Below are positions 11,019 to 22,312 of a stretch of DNA of 64,000 nucleotides, piece after piece; position 1 is the stretch's first letter; every line of letters begins with the position of its first letter. The position numbers and the translations under genes were made by a program. The notes below the pieces were generated by a model. It was given only the letters and a program-made list of their open reading frames with translations, searched no databases and was not told the DNA's origin. Origin of the DNA: Mangifera indica (taxonomy: Eukaryota > Streptophyta > Magnoliopsida > Sapindales > Anacardiaceae); contig NC_058152.1 in assembly GCF_011075055.1 (NCBI RefSeq), positions 10,478,001 to 10,542,000 of the forward strand, given 5' to 3'.

Positions 11019-11345
11019 TAGAGTTAGATTTAAATCAAATTTAAGTTTTAAATCGGTTTAAAGTAAGTCCAAATTTAGGTTCAAATTAAATATTTTTGAA
11101 TTTAAGGTGGTTCGACTTATCAAGTTTGTCAATGTAAAAATTTTTAATATAAATCGATTAAAATAATATGATTTTTACCGTATCAAAATGATATTATTTT
11201 TTTAATAATTTTTATTTGGTTATAATATTGAATCAAGTTTAAAACTTAATTTAAGTTTGAAATCAAATCAAACTAAAATTTAACTATTCTTAAATGAGTA
11301 AAACTTAAACACTTTTGAAGAGAATTTGACATAAATCCAACCGTA
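11019..11345. mobile_element. Degenerate hAT-type MITE
   Basis: The left end is TAGAGTTAGATTTAAATC and the right end ATAAATCCAACCGTA, imperfect inverted repeats of the TAGGGTTGGATT type. Flanks ATTATTAT (11011-11018) and ATTATCAT (11346-11353) match at 7 of 8 bases, as expected for an old hAT TSD. The interior is AT-rich and non-coding. Confidence 0.5.
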
Positions 11346-11782
11346 ATTATCATCCCCATATGGCTAGATATAAAGATAGAATATAATTTGATAGTTTATA
11401 GAGATAGATTTAACCTGTTAGAGAGATTCTAGAAATGATTAAATTTTCCTACTCGGACTACTCCAATTATTTCTCGATGAAAAGATTTTTACCTGTATCT
11501 TGAATTGATGTGCTTGCCAATGACACACTCAATTTGTATACCTAAGTTTGTTTGATTAAGAGAGTATATCAGCTCACAATATTATTTACAAAAAATTAAT
11601 TAATCATTCAATTACTTATATATGTAAACTATTGACATTTTATTTTTAATGGAATATATGTAAATCTATTCAATCACATTTTATGGACAAACTATTAACA
11701 GTTCAATTTAGAATTGCTCAATCACAATTTGGATAAATGTTACAAGTACTAATGCGCCGCATAATTTGTTGAATAATTGTAT

Positions 11783-12489
11783 GGCCAAATAACTATTTTC
11801 CACTCAAGGTTTGGCACAAGTGTATTTCCACCCATTAGTTATCAAAAATTTAAATATCTATCTATCTATAAAAATTTACTATTACTGTCAGAAGAAAAAT
11901 TGTTATTTACTAAAATATTTAAAAAAATTAAAAATTTATCACATTTATTTCCTATAAGTTTAAAAATTAACAAATTTCTCTCAATTTATGGTTTGAAAAA
12001 TCAATCTTTTCTCTTAAGATTTTTTCAACCACCACTATTGAGGGTCAGAGATGGCGACAGTGGCGTTCTCTCCCCTTCTTGACTTTTTTGTCAGTCGTGA
12101 TTCATTTTTGGCTATCATTGATCGAAGAAACAGGTTGATGAAGACATAATTCATCTTTGTTGGTTAGTGATGATTGAAAATAGAGTGAAACTGGGAGATA
12201 AGCCAAGAGGAGGGAGAACATTGTCGTCTCTGATTATCAGTAATGTGCTGGAAAAATTCTGAGGGAAAATATAAGTTTTTCAAATTTTGAATGAGAGAAT
12301 GCAGTTTTAAAACCTAGGGGTTGGAAATGTGATAAATGTTTAATTTTTAAAATATTTTTATTAAATAATAATTTTATCTCTAATAGTAATAGTAAAATTA
12401 AATAAATAGGTAAATATTTAGATTTTTGATAGTTAGTAGATAAAAAGTGGATATGCACCAAATCTTGGGTGGGAAATAGTCATTTGGCC
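11783..12489. mobile_element. Mutator-like non-autonomous element B with a perfect 9-bp TSD
   Basis: The element runs from GGCCAAATAACT to AGTCATTTGGCC. It is flanked by TAATTGTAT at 11774-11782 and again at 12490-12498. A 9-bp TSD with long inverted arms is the signature of Mutator-like elements. The arms are over 200 bases each, with matching words CACTCAAGGTTTGGCAC and AAATCTTGGGTGGGAAATAG. No transposase is present, so movement would depend on an enzyme coded elsewhere. Confidence 0.75.
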
Positions 12490-12589
12490 TAATTGTATTG
12501 CTGAAGAGCTTTTGCAATTTTATTACAAGCAAAATTCATAAAGGATATAGGATTTATTTACAAAGAACGAATTTTTGGCTCCGCTAACA

Positions 12590-13121
12590 TAGACCTGGCC
12601 ATGGGCCGGTTTGGCCCGTGAATCGGACCGAAACTGGCCCGGATAAACCCGAAACCGGAACCGACAGACCTAGAACCGGACTGAACCGGAACCGAAACCG
12701 TGGCTCTACGGTTCGGTTCCGGTTCACATAAATTAAAACCGTGGAACCGGCGGTTTACTGTGCTAAACCGAAAAAAATTTGAAATTTTTTTGAAATTTTT
12801 TTTATTTTTATTTTTATTTTATTTAAAAAGGCAACGGTTCCCTGCGCATAGACCTGGCCACTGGCCGGTTTGGCCCGTGAATCGGATCGAAACCGGCCCG
12901 AATAAACCCAGAACCAGAACCGGCAGACCTAGAACCGGACTGAATCAGAACCGAAATCGTGGCTCTACGGTTCGGTTCCGGTTCACATAAATTAAAACCG
13001 TGGAACCGCCGGTTCACACCGGTTTATGAACCGGCGGTTTACTGTGCTAAACCGAAAAAAATTTGAAAATTTTTTGATTTTGATTTTAATTTTATTTAAA
13101 AAGGCAACGGTTCCCTGCGCA
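12590..13121 (+). repeat. Tandem duplication of the hAT 5' terminus
   Basis: Copy 1 (12590-12848) and copy 2 (12849-13121) both begin with TAGACCTGGCCA and both finish with GGCAACGGTTCCCTGCGCA. Copy 2 differs by scattered substitutions and a small insertion around 13010-13030 carrying an extra CCGGTT/AACCGG pair. The outer copy is the one that borders the TSD. Confidence 0.8.
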
Positions 13122-13511
13122 GGGAACCGGTCCCCTGCAATTTTTTGAAATTTCAATTCACCTCCCTATTTCTAATTTTTTTCAAAAAAAATTTTTTCTA
13201 TATATACCCCTTTAAATTTTATTCTCTCAAATCTCAATCTCTCTACTCTCTCACTCAATCCTTCAAACTCTTATTCTCATTCTTTAAACTCTTAATATTC
13301 TCTCAATCTTTCAATTCAATTAAATTTTCTTAAATTTAATTAAATTCTTTCTTAATTTTTTATTAATTTCAATTTCAATTTTTTTTTTATACAATTCATA
13401 ATTAATTATAGAATTTATTTCTATAATTAATTTTATTTATTATTTTTTTATTATCTTTTATAATTAATCATATAATTTATTTATATAATTAATTTTATTT
13501 ATTATCAAAAA

Positions 13512-15626
13512 ATGACAAGTAGTGGAAATTCTTCCGGTTCACGAAGATTTGGTCAATATTCACATATATCAAATGTGAATGAAAATCAATTTATAGATGA
13601 TTTTCATTCACAAGAAAGTGAAAACCAATATGAAGAGGTGGAGCAACAACAACAACATCAACAACAGATGGAGATGGAACAACAATCTCCAAAAATTCCT
13701 ACATCCGATATTTTCAAAATTCATTTCAAGAAAATACAAAAGGAAGATGGTAATTTTGATATTGCTTGCAATTATTGTAGGCAAATTTACAAATTCAAAT
13801 AAGGAGGTGGATATGGGACATTCAAAAGACACTTGGAGTCAAAGCATCCGAAAAAAATGGGACAAAGCCGAGGCCAAACACAAATAATCGGGTATGGTTC
13901 TTCTACACACAAATCTTTATTTATGTATAGTGATAATAAAAGTAAAGAAAAATTTACAAAAATGGTAGCAATAGATCATTTAGCATTTAGTTTTTGTGAA
14001 AATTTAGGTTTTAATAATTATTGTAAAACTGCATTAAATCCTGCATATAAAACTATTCCAAGAAATACATTAAAAAGAACATTATTTAGTTTATATAAAA
14101 AACAAAAAAAAAAATTAATTCAATTTTTTACAAATTTTAATGGACGTGTATCTCTATATAGGGATATTTGGAGTGACCATTGGCAAGTTCACTCTTATAT
14201 GGGTATAACTTGTCATTGGATAGATGATGATTTTCTATTACAAAAAAGAATTTTATCATTTAGGGTGTTTGATGAGTGACATACGGCTGATAATATTTAT
14301 CGAATAATTAAAAGAATATTAGAAAAATATAAATTACTTTATAAAATTTTTTCAATTTCATTTGATAATGCACGTTCAAATACTACCTCAATAAATAATT
14401 TAATTGATATTTGCAGACCTAATTTAGGTGGTAGATTTTTTCATATTAGATGTGCATGTCATGTGTTAAATTTATGTGTACAAGATGGTTTAGAATGTCT
14501 TAATAATTTTATTAGTCCAATAAAAATAGCAATTTCATATTTATGGACACATCCCCAAATTATGAAAGAATGGGATAAATTTTGTAAACAACATAATAAA
14601 AGATCAAAAAGATTTCCTAAAGATGTCCCGACTCGTTGGAATTCAACATATGAATTACTCAACGAGTCATTTGATTATAAGGATTTATTATGCTCATTTA
14701 TTTCATAAAATGTGCCACAAATTATATTATATCCCCAACATTGGGATATTTGTTCAAAAATTTTAAATGTATTAAAAAATTTTAATAATGCAACATATAC
14801 TTTAAGTGGGGTTTATTATCCCACTTCTCATTTATTTTTAAATGAAGCTGTTAATATTATTGGAGCTTTACAAGAAGCCGAACAAGATATTATTTTACAA
14901 GAAGCTGTTTCTTTAATGAAAACAAAATGATTAAATTACTATAAAATAATTCCAGAACTTTTTCTTGTTGCATGTTTTTTTTATCCTAGATTTAAATTAG
15001 ATGGTGTCACAGATTATTTGACATTATATTATGAATGTTTGCAATTAGATGAAGTTAATATTCCATTAACTATAACTAATATTATGAATTTAATTAAAGA
15101 AATTTATGCTGAATATGCATTAATTTATGGTGGTTCTTCTTCCTCTCTACCACTTATTGCCCCATCATCAACCCAAAATATGAGTTATGGTGATCGTATT
15201 ATGATGCAAAGGGGCAAAAGACCAAGAGGAACATTAGGCTCCACCTTGGAACTTGATATTTATTTAACTACTATTTTTGAGTTTGGTGACAGCAATATAG
15301 GTAAAGACTTTCCAGTTTTAGAATGGTGGAGTCGACACGCATCAACTTTTCCAATATTGACAGCTATTGATAAACAAGTTCTAGCAGCACCGGTATCAAC
15401 TGTCGCAGTAGAACAAGCTTTTAGTCAAGGGGGTAATATATTGGATGAGAGACGATCAAGTTTGGCTCTCGAATCTATTGAAGCTCAAGTATGCATGGAC
15501 GATTGGACAAGAGCCGAATTACGACAACAAGAAATAAAAGTGGACTTCAATGAAGAATCGCTTGATTTAACTACGGATAGTTCGATGACGACGGGAAATA
15601 ATACTCAAGATAGTGGAGGTGAATGA
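13512..15626 (+). pseudogene. hAT transposase (BED zinc finger, RNase-H-like core, hATC dimerisation region) with four in-frame stops
   Basis: A single 705-codon frame runs from ATG 13512 to TGA 15624. It is broken only by stops at 13800 (TAA), 14277 (TGA), 14706 (TAA) and 14928 (TGA); I see no frameshift. A glutamine-rich stretch lies near residues 44-58. The BED finger is C86-x2-C89, then the first stop, then H107 and H112 (TFKRHLESKH). The catalytic core shows YRDIWSDHW and SISFDNARSN, and then CHVLNLCVQDGLE and VPTRWNSTYELL. The C-terminal dimerisation region includes VLEWWSRHASTFPIL and VSTVAVEQAFSQGGNILDER. It resembles plant RICESLEEPER-type hAT proteins. A functional enzyme would cut and paste DNA; this copy can make only fragments unless stops are read through. 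Confidence 0.85.
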
Positions 15627-16029
15627 TAAGGTAAGGGGGTACTGTCAGCTATTAGATATGCAAAGGTAAGAGAACTATGTAGGCTTTGATTCTTCTAAAC
15701 CCCAAGAAGATACGTAGGAAGCTTAATTGAAAAATTAAGTCCAAGCCTTTCTTTTAAATTTCAATTATTGTAATTAATAATTTAAAAATTAAATCAAGAT
15801 CATGTATTAGAATTGACGGTTCAATATCGGTTTCGAATCGAAACTGTCGGTTCTGAATCGAAACCGTCGGTTCCGAACCGGGGCCATGAACCGGAACCGG
15901 CGATTCCGAACCGTGGACGAACCGTCCTGTTACGGTTTCAGTTCAGGGTCCTTATATTTTCGAACCGTGAACCGGTGGTTCCGAATCGAAACCGACGGTT
16001 CATGAACCGTGGCCAGGTCTACGCTAACA

Positions 16030-17330
16030 ACATTTTAAAATCATCAAATTATCAATTTTATTCCATTAAATGACCCTTTTTTTTTTTAATGGAAGAAACT
16101 CAATTTAATAATTTTTTATTAAAAAAGCTAAAATTTTATATTTTTTTATTAAAATACTAAATATTTCACTATCTTATATTAAAGGGGTTAAATTATTTTA
16201 TTTTGTTTGTAAAACAAAATAAAATGAATAATCTTAAAGGTGTGTTTGGTTTGTGTAATTATCACATATTATTTTAATTAAATATTTTTAAGTATAATTA
16301 TTCAAATGTACAATAATTTATATCATATGAAACTTGCTTAAAAATTTTTTCATTTAAGCAAAACATGCTTGGCTTGCTCAGCCCATGTTTAGGTTTAAGC
16401 TCGTAATCGTTTTTTGCTTAAAACTTAGGCTCGTGTTCATTTTAAAATAAGGTTGGTTCGGATTTGTTTGAGCAAAATATATTTTGAAATTGAACAAACT
16501 CTTCAAATAACTCCTTGAAAGCATGATTGAAATTGTTTCTCATCTCACAAATTTTTATCGAAGTATCAGTTATGGTTTTCATATTCACAGCAGGCACTTA
16601 TACTATGAAAAAATTAGCGCAAATCAATTGGTCATCCTACCAAATATAAGTTTAAATGGAAAAAAAAAAAAATTAGTTATGGTGTGTGACCTCACAGCGC
16701 CCACTCCATAAAATGTTTAGGGCTCAAACTTCAGTTCCAACTGTGTAAAAAAAAGAAAAATTGGCTAAATTGAACCATCGTTTGAATCATGATAGTATCC
16801 AAATCGAACTCAACTCATTTAATTTATCAATATAATGTTTGTTTTTGGGATATTATTCATAATCTGCATAATTTTTTTGTCTCCAGATATTTGGAAAGTT
16901 TATATGATCAAAGATTTTTAAGATAAATGCATTTGTCTTAAAGATGATATAATAATTCATTATTTGTCGTGGTTCTCCCAACAACAAAGAACGCTATTAT
17001 AAAGAAAAATATTCAAATCCCTATTTGCCATCCTGGTACAACAAATATTTTTAAGACTTAGACCAGGTTTTGATCCAATCTAGGGCTATTTTGGGTCATG
17101 ATTGATCCAATTAATATCAGACTAATGAATTATTTAAAAAGCATCGTAACAATATACAACAAAATATAATTTTATCCTAATAATATGTAATAATCATATA
17201 TTGATCTAGTTCAACGTCAAGTCTAAAGTTGTTTATGGATCGTCTTTACAAAACTCACAAATTGTGGGCATGGCCCACGCGTAACATGCTCTACAAATGA
17301 AACAGGTCATGTCAAGGTCTCACAAGAAGG
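16030..17330. other. AT-rich intergenic region
   Basis: No gene is recognisable. Around 16235-16480 there are words such as GGTGTGTTTGGTTTG and AACTTAGGCTCGTGTTC that look like decayed hAT-type small elements, but I could not fix borders or a TSD. Confidence 0.4.
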
Positions 17331-17338
17331 CTTGTAAT

Positions 17339-17699
17339 TAGGGTTGGATTCGAATCGAGCCAGTTCGAGTTCGGACTCGGCTCAGCTCGGTTCGAACCCG
17401 AAACAAGCCGGGCTTTGCTCGACTCGATCGAGCTCGAGCTGGCTCGGATTGACTCGATTGATTTTTTTTTAATTTTTTATACAAAACGACGTCGTTTTGA
17501 TTTATATATATACACAAAACGATACCGTTTTGATATGAAAAACGAACCGAACCGAGCCGTTAACGAGTCGAACCAAAAGCAAGTCGAACTCGAACCGAGC
17601 CAAGGTCAGCTCGAATCGAGCTCGAGCCAGCCATTAAAAAGCCGAGCCGAGCCCGAGCTGGCTGCGAGCCGAGCTCGGTTCGGCTCGAATCCAGCCCTA
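17339..17699. mobile_element. Non-autonomous hAT MITE 1 with a perfect 8-bp TSD
   Basis: The ends TAGGGTTGGATTCGAATCGA and GGCTCGAATCCAGCCCTA are inverted repeats. CTTGTAAT flanks both sides (17331-17338 and 17700-17707). The arms are rich in GAGCTCGAGC-type words. The centre holds an 18-base perfect palindrome, CAAAACGACGTCGTTTTG (17482-17499), followed by a decayed second one. There is no coding frame of its own. Confidence 0.85.
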
Positions 17700-17707
17700 C
17701 TTGTAAT

Positions 17708-20228
17708 CGGCACAACACATACAACAAAAAAAAAAAAAAAAGAATTAATAACTAATTTTTTAAAAATTATATTATAGCTTGTAGGCTTGTGAAAAAACCC
17801 ACGGAGAGACGACCTACCATTGGATTGTGCCCTGAACTTTGAAAATTCATAGGCCAACAAAGCCAATAAAAAGGCCTGCTTTTATGTGGGATGTGCCAAT
17901 TTTGACTCTATCTATTTTTGACTCTATTTGAGTCAATTTGATACAACTAATAAAATACATTTATATATCAATTCGAATAAAACTAATAACCAAATCTCGA
18001 TTAAATCAATTTGTTTGACCTATCTAATCCAAATTTTAAAACAAACGATACAACATCATCTATTCCACTATTTAGTCAATTTGGGTTAACCGTGAGTAAT
18101 TTTTCTCTCTCTTTGCTATATATTTACTTATTAATTATAATTTGATAGTTACTATTAAATGCAACAACTGCTCGAAAACCATAAATTATCGGTCCATCAG
18201 ATCTTGGTACCATTAATTTTATTAGAGTAATATGATGTAATGTGTATTTAATTTTAAATACTCAATTATATATTATTATTGTATGATTAGGTATAACTTA
18301 TATATCAACTAAGTATTTAATTAATATTTAAAATTATATATGTATAATTTTTTTAATTTTTTTAATAAAATATAAAAAATATGATCAAAACTCCGAAACC
18401 CTTTTTTTTTTTTTTTTAAATTCATCCACTTGCTCTCATAAATGTATATGGAGGCTTTGGCGATGCATAATGAGTGGAGGCCGGTAGTTAAAGCACGCAC
18501 CAAGTGGGTTATGTTTGTGGAGGTCGGTTTTTAGTTGGTCTGGTGGTTTGCTGGCAAAGTGGAAAGTATATGGGCCTTGGGGAAAGCCCATCATGTTTGT
18601 CCTTGTAAACAAAGATGGATTCCAACTTACCAAATTTTAGAATGGGCAATTTTCAATTCGGTCTAAATTTAAATTATCTAATTCAAGTTCATTTAAATTG
18701 ATTCACATTACCATTAAAAAGTTATTAATATAATAAATAATATTATCAAAAAGATAAATAATAAAACATCATACTAGCCCAATTGAATGTATTAAATCAT
18801 AATATAATAAATTTAGATAATTATTTCATTTTTATTTTTACAGTAAATAGATAACCTCAGTGGTTATTATTCTATAAAGATAAAAGACATAATAGGAATA
18901 TAATCTCTATAAATATAAGAAACCAAATCGAGTAATGTTTGGTTCAAACTCAACTCAATACATACATAAAGCTTTGATGTATCGAATCGATAAGATCTTA
19001 ATTCAAACTCTAGCTTAAGATGAAAATAGCTAGGGCGAACTCAACTCGAAAAAATATATTTTAATCCCTTAATTTAGAAAAAAATATTTTTAAACCTTAT
19101 AAATTTATATATTTATTAATTACTTTTTCTATTTAAAATTAAGTATCGAGATTTTAAGAAAGTAAACACAAAATTTAGAAACTTTTTCTGTTTAAAAGAT
19201 AAACTAAAATAATTTGATTTTGAGTTTCAAATAGTTTGTAATCCTGCTACCTACATTTCAGGTGAATCTAAGTGTAAGTGATGTGACGCGACCAAAACAA
19301 ATGTCAATAATAAAGGTGATGGATGTGATGATATCTTATTATGATAATATTGTATATTTTTTTATTTAAAAAATAAAATGTAAATTCAACTACTAAAATC
19401 ACATTTTTACCCTTTGTCAATAAGGTATTAATGTATTATTATTGTTAGGAAACTTAGGCAAACGGATGTCAATGCAAGTGCAAATCTTGAGATTCAGGGT
19501 AAACCAATATAATAGTACTCCCTTACTAAGCGTAGATTTCTGCATTACGTAAACAAAAATGGAACGATGCCGTATAAATTGAGCATCTTAACGTAGTGAT
19601 GGAACGGTGCCGTATAATTTGAGCATTTTAACGTAGTGATGTAAACGTTACTTTAGCCAGCCTTATCAAATAATAATAAAATAGCATACATTTTACGCAA
19701 AGTTAAAAGTTTTTTCTTGAGCATAAATAAAGTGATTAGAGATCATATTTTATTAATTAAGAATTATTATTGTTTCCAAAAAATATTTCTATTTTTTCTT
19801 TAAAATATGCAAAAAAAAAAATTATTTGGATCATACTTGTCACTAAAGTATTATTTTATTAACCATCCAAAAGGGAAAGGGCAATTTTGGAATTAGATAA
19901 AGTTAGGTTAAGTCTGAAAATAATTTAAAATTTTTTCTCATAAAATTATATGCATTTATTATCAGTGTTTATAAAATTATTTTATATGTTTCTAGTTAAA
20001 TAGGTTTTTTTAAAGCAAATTTTTAAATTTTCTCATGAACTCTTTCTAAGTTTATATAAAATTCTATAATGTGAAACATCGCTTCTGCCCCTTTCACTGT
20101 TGTCTTCGATCTGAAGCTGGCCAGAGAGAGGCAGCCGTGGCTGATGAAAGAGAGTCAACTTACCCCCTTCTGCTTCACTTTGGTCGAGTGAGCATCACTT
20201 CTTTGCTTTGCCCTGAGACTGAAGTTGC
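17708..20228. other. AT-rich intergenic region
   Basis: No supported gene. It includes a partial palindromic MITE near 18222-18310 and a less AT-rich stretch at 18430-18640 whose frames match nothing I know. It also contains a 40-bp tandem duplication at 19561-19640. Decayed GATTCGA/TCAAACTC words near 18640-18990 suggest another old small element. Confidence 0.4.
19561..19640. repeat. Two-unit 40-bp tandem repeat
   Basis: Units 19561-19600 and 19601-19640 differ at only 3 of 40 bases. Each contains GTGCCGTATAA or GATGCCGTATAA and ends TTAACGTAGTGAT. Confidence 0.85.
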
Positions 20229-20488
20229 TAGGGGTAGATTTGATTCAAGCTAATTTTGGGGTTCATTCAAGCTCAGATCAAATTAATTATGTCATTTTTC
20301 GAGCTAGTTTATAGCATCATTGAAAGGTTGTTTGATAGTGTGATCAGTGTTGTCAAAATTTAACAATGTCACTGGATGAATATAAGAAACGAACTAAAGT
20401 TGAGTTAGAGCTCTGAATCAAGATCATCTTGTTTGAGTTGATTTATGAATTCGAACTGAACCAGTTTCTCTGATCGAATCAACCCCTA
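20229..20488. mobile_element. Probable small hAT-type MITE
   Basis: The left end TAGGGGTAGATTTGATTC and right end GATCGAATCAACCCCTA are imperfect inverted repeats of the hAT type. No TSD is evident, so the insertion is either old or rearranged. Confidence 0.45.
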
Positions 20489-20524
20489 CTTATTGTTCAA
20501 TGAATCAAACATTTATTATTAACT

Positions 20525-20670
20525 TACAATAAGACAGTGCATAACTTTGTACACAAATAATGACATATCACTGTATAAATGATATATTATTCTATCTTTA
20601 ATATAAAACTATGCAATTATATAATGATATGTTATTATTTATATACAAAATTATATATATAATATTACTT
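20525..20670. repeat. Palindromic MITE copy
   Basis: Family words appear in order: CATAACTTTGTACAC, then TATATAATGATATGTTATT, then ATATATAATATTACTT at the right end. Confidence 0.45.
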
Positions 20671-21587
20671 ATTAACTTATTCATACTAACTAACGTGTCA
20701 ACATATGGGTAAGTAATTTTATACGATCAAAAACTATAAATAATCATTTCATTCAATCATATTTTGTCATGTTAGTTAATACGGTTGAGTTTATAATAAA
20801 TGTTTGTTAGTGTAATTTTATTTTTTTACATATAATTTAGGTATTAAAATTATTAAAAAAATATTTAGACACTCTAAATTAGACTTAAAGTTAGAACTTA
20901 ATAAAAACATCTTGGCACTTACTATACTCAATTGAACAATTTTTTTTTTTTTGCTTGGAATTGAAGTGAATTTCGAAGTAATTTTTTATTATTAAAAAAA
21001 TTTTGAGTCAAAAAAACATTTATAGTGCCTTTTCAATTTCTACATTAAATAATTGATATAAAGTGTTTAAAATATTTTAATATAAATGTCAGTGAAAGTC
21101 AAATATTAAATAAACATATTTAAATTTTTTTAAATATTTTTTGACAATAAAATTTACTCACCCAACATAAATAAACATTTAGAATTATAAATTTTAAATT
21201 TTTTTAAAATATGTAGTTTTTAGTATGTGATTAGAGACTTTTTTTTTTTTTTTTTAATAGAGTTGGAAATATGGAAAACAAGAGAAATAATTATCATGTT
21301 TATAATTCTCATTTCAATTTTCACACTAAATTTTAAACATATATTAAATTATTTTGTAAACGAATTATAATTTTGTATATGTAAACTAAGTCTCTATTGT
21401 GTATGTCCAAATTATCGGTTTTTCTATATTTTGAATTGTAACCAATTTAATACCATTGATTAGCGGTTAACGAGTAATATTGGATTGATTATCCGTAATT
21501 TTGGTTTTTTAACCAATCGAACATTATTTTAAAAATTCAATCAAATTTCACTCGAAATTTCAAAATGTTGTATATGTAAAAAAAGAA

Positions 21588-22302
21588 GGCCAAAGGACTA
21601 TATTTCATCCAAGTTTTAGTCTATTCTTAAAAACACACTCACGATATTTTAAAAACCTAAAACCTATTCATGGATTAATTTCTGTTAGAATTTTCAGTTA
21701 TATGTAAGAGAAAAATCATTATTTTACTATTAAACCCTAAAAGTTAATATCATTTTTTCCCTAAATTTTAAAAACTAACACTTTACCCTTATTTTTAAAA
21801 TTTGAAAAGTTAACATTTCACCCATAAAGTTCGTTTCCTTCTTTGACCATTACTATTCTAACTAACAGTCAACATTTTACACATATCTTTCAGATCTGAT
21901 CATGAAGAATGACCACCCACCACCATGAAAGACAAAGTGAGTTGTCCAAATCTAGACGATGAAGGAGGTTATCGGAGAGAAAGAGAAATGCCAAAGAGAG
22001 AGGTCATCGTTCGCCAAATAGTTGGTCGGATTTGTTTTCCAAACCCTAAGGAGAAAAAGTAGGTTTTTCAAAACTTAATTTTGGGAGAAATTGTTAGTTT
22101 TCAAAATTAAGGGAGAGAAATATGATATAATTTTATTTATTTTAATATTACTAGTAAAATAACAATTTTATCTCTTATAACTAATAATTTTGGGTAAATT
22201 TAACAGTTTATGGATGAGTATTTGAGTTTTTGAGTTTTTGAAATATCGTAAGTATATTTTTGTGAACGGGTTAAAACTTGGGTGGAAAATACTCCTTTAG
22301 CC
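21588..22302. mobile_element. Mutator-like non-autonomous element C with a 9-10-bp TSD
   Basis: The left end is GGCCAAAGGACTATATTTCA and the right end GGAAAATACTCCTTTAGCC. Directly outside both ends is the 10-mer AAAAAAAGAA (21578-21587 and 22303-22312). Inverted arms share CATCCAAGTTTTAG and TAAAACTTGGGTG. The middle contains no transposase. The A-rich TSD is lower in information than that of element B. Confidence 0.65.
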
Positions 22303-22312
22303 AAAAAAAGAA

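Larger units (their letters stand above)
12590..16021 (+). mobile_element. Complete hAT transposon with a perfect 8-bp TSD
   Basis: The left end TAGACCTGGCCA and right end TGGCCAGGTCTA are exact inverted repeats. The flanking CGCTAACA (12582-12589 and 16022-16029) is a perfect 8-bp duplication, as hAT elements make. Both subterminal regions are GC-richer and full of CCGGAACC/GGTTCCGG words, while the body is AT-rich. The left subterminal region is present twice in tandem. One transposase reading frame lies inside. The intact ends suggest a fairly recent insertion, but the nonsense mutations mean it cannot now move itself. Confidence 0.9.

Noticed and set aside
12590..13121. Possible CRISPR-like or satellite array
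   Set aside because: There are only two units, they begin with the transposon end, and they are explained by terminal duplication.
17389..17399. GGTTCGAACCC, like the T-arm of a tRNA
   Set aside because: No matching acceptor, D-arm or anticodon stem is nearby; the word is part of the GC-rich arm of hAT MITE 1.
18436..18633. Minus-strand frames in a less AT-rich stretch
   Set aside because: No recognisable motif, no splice partners and no supporting neighbours; it may be an old gene fragment but cannot be supported.
20071..20253. 60-aa plus-strand frame with a gene-like composition
   Set aside because: It runs into the left end of a small hAT-type element and matches nothing I recognise.
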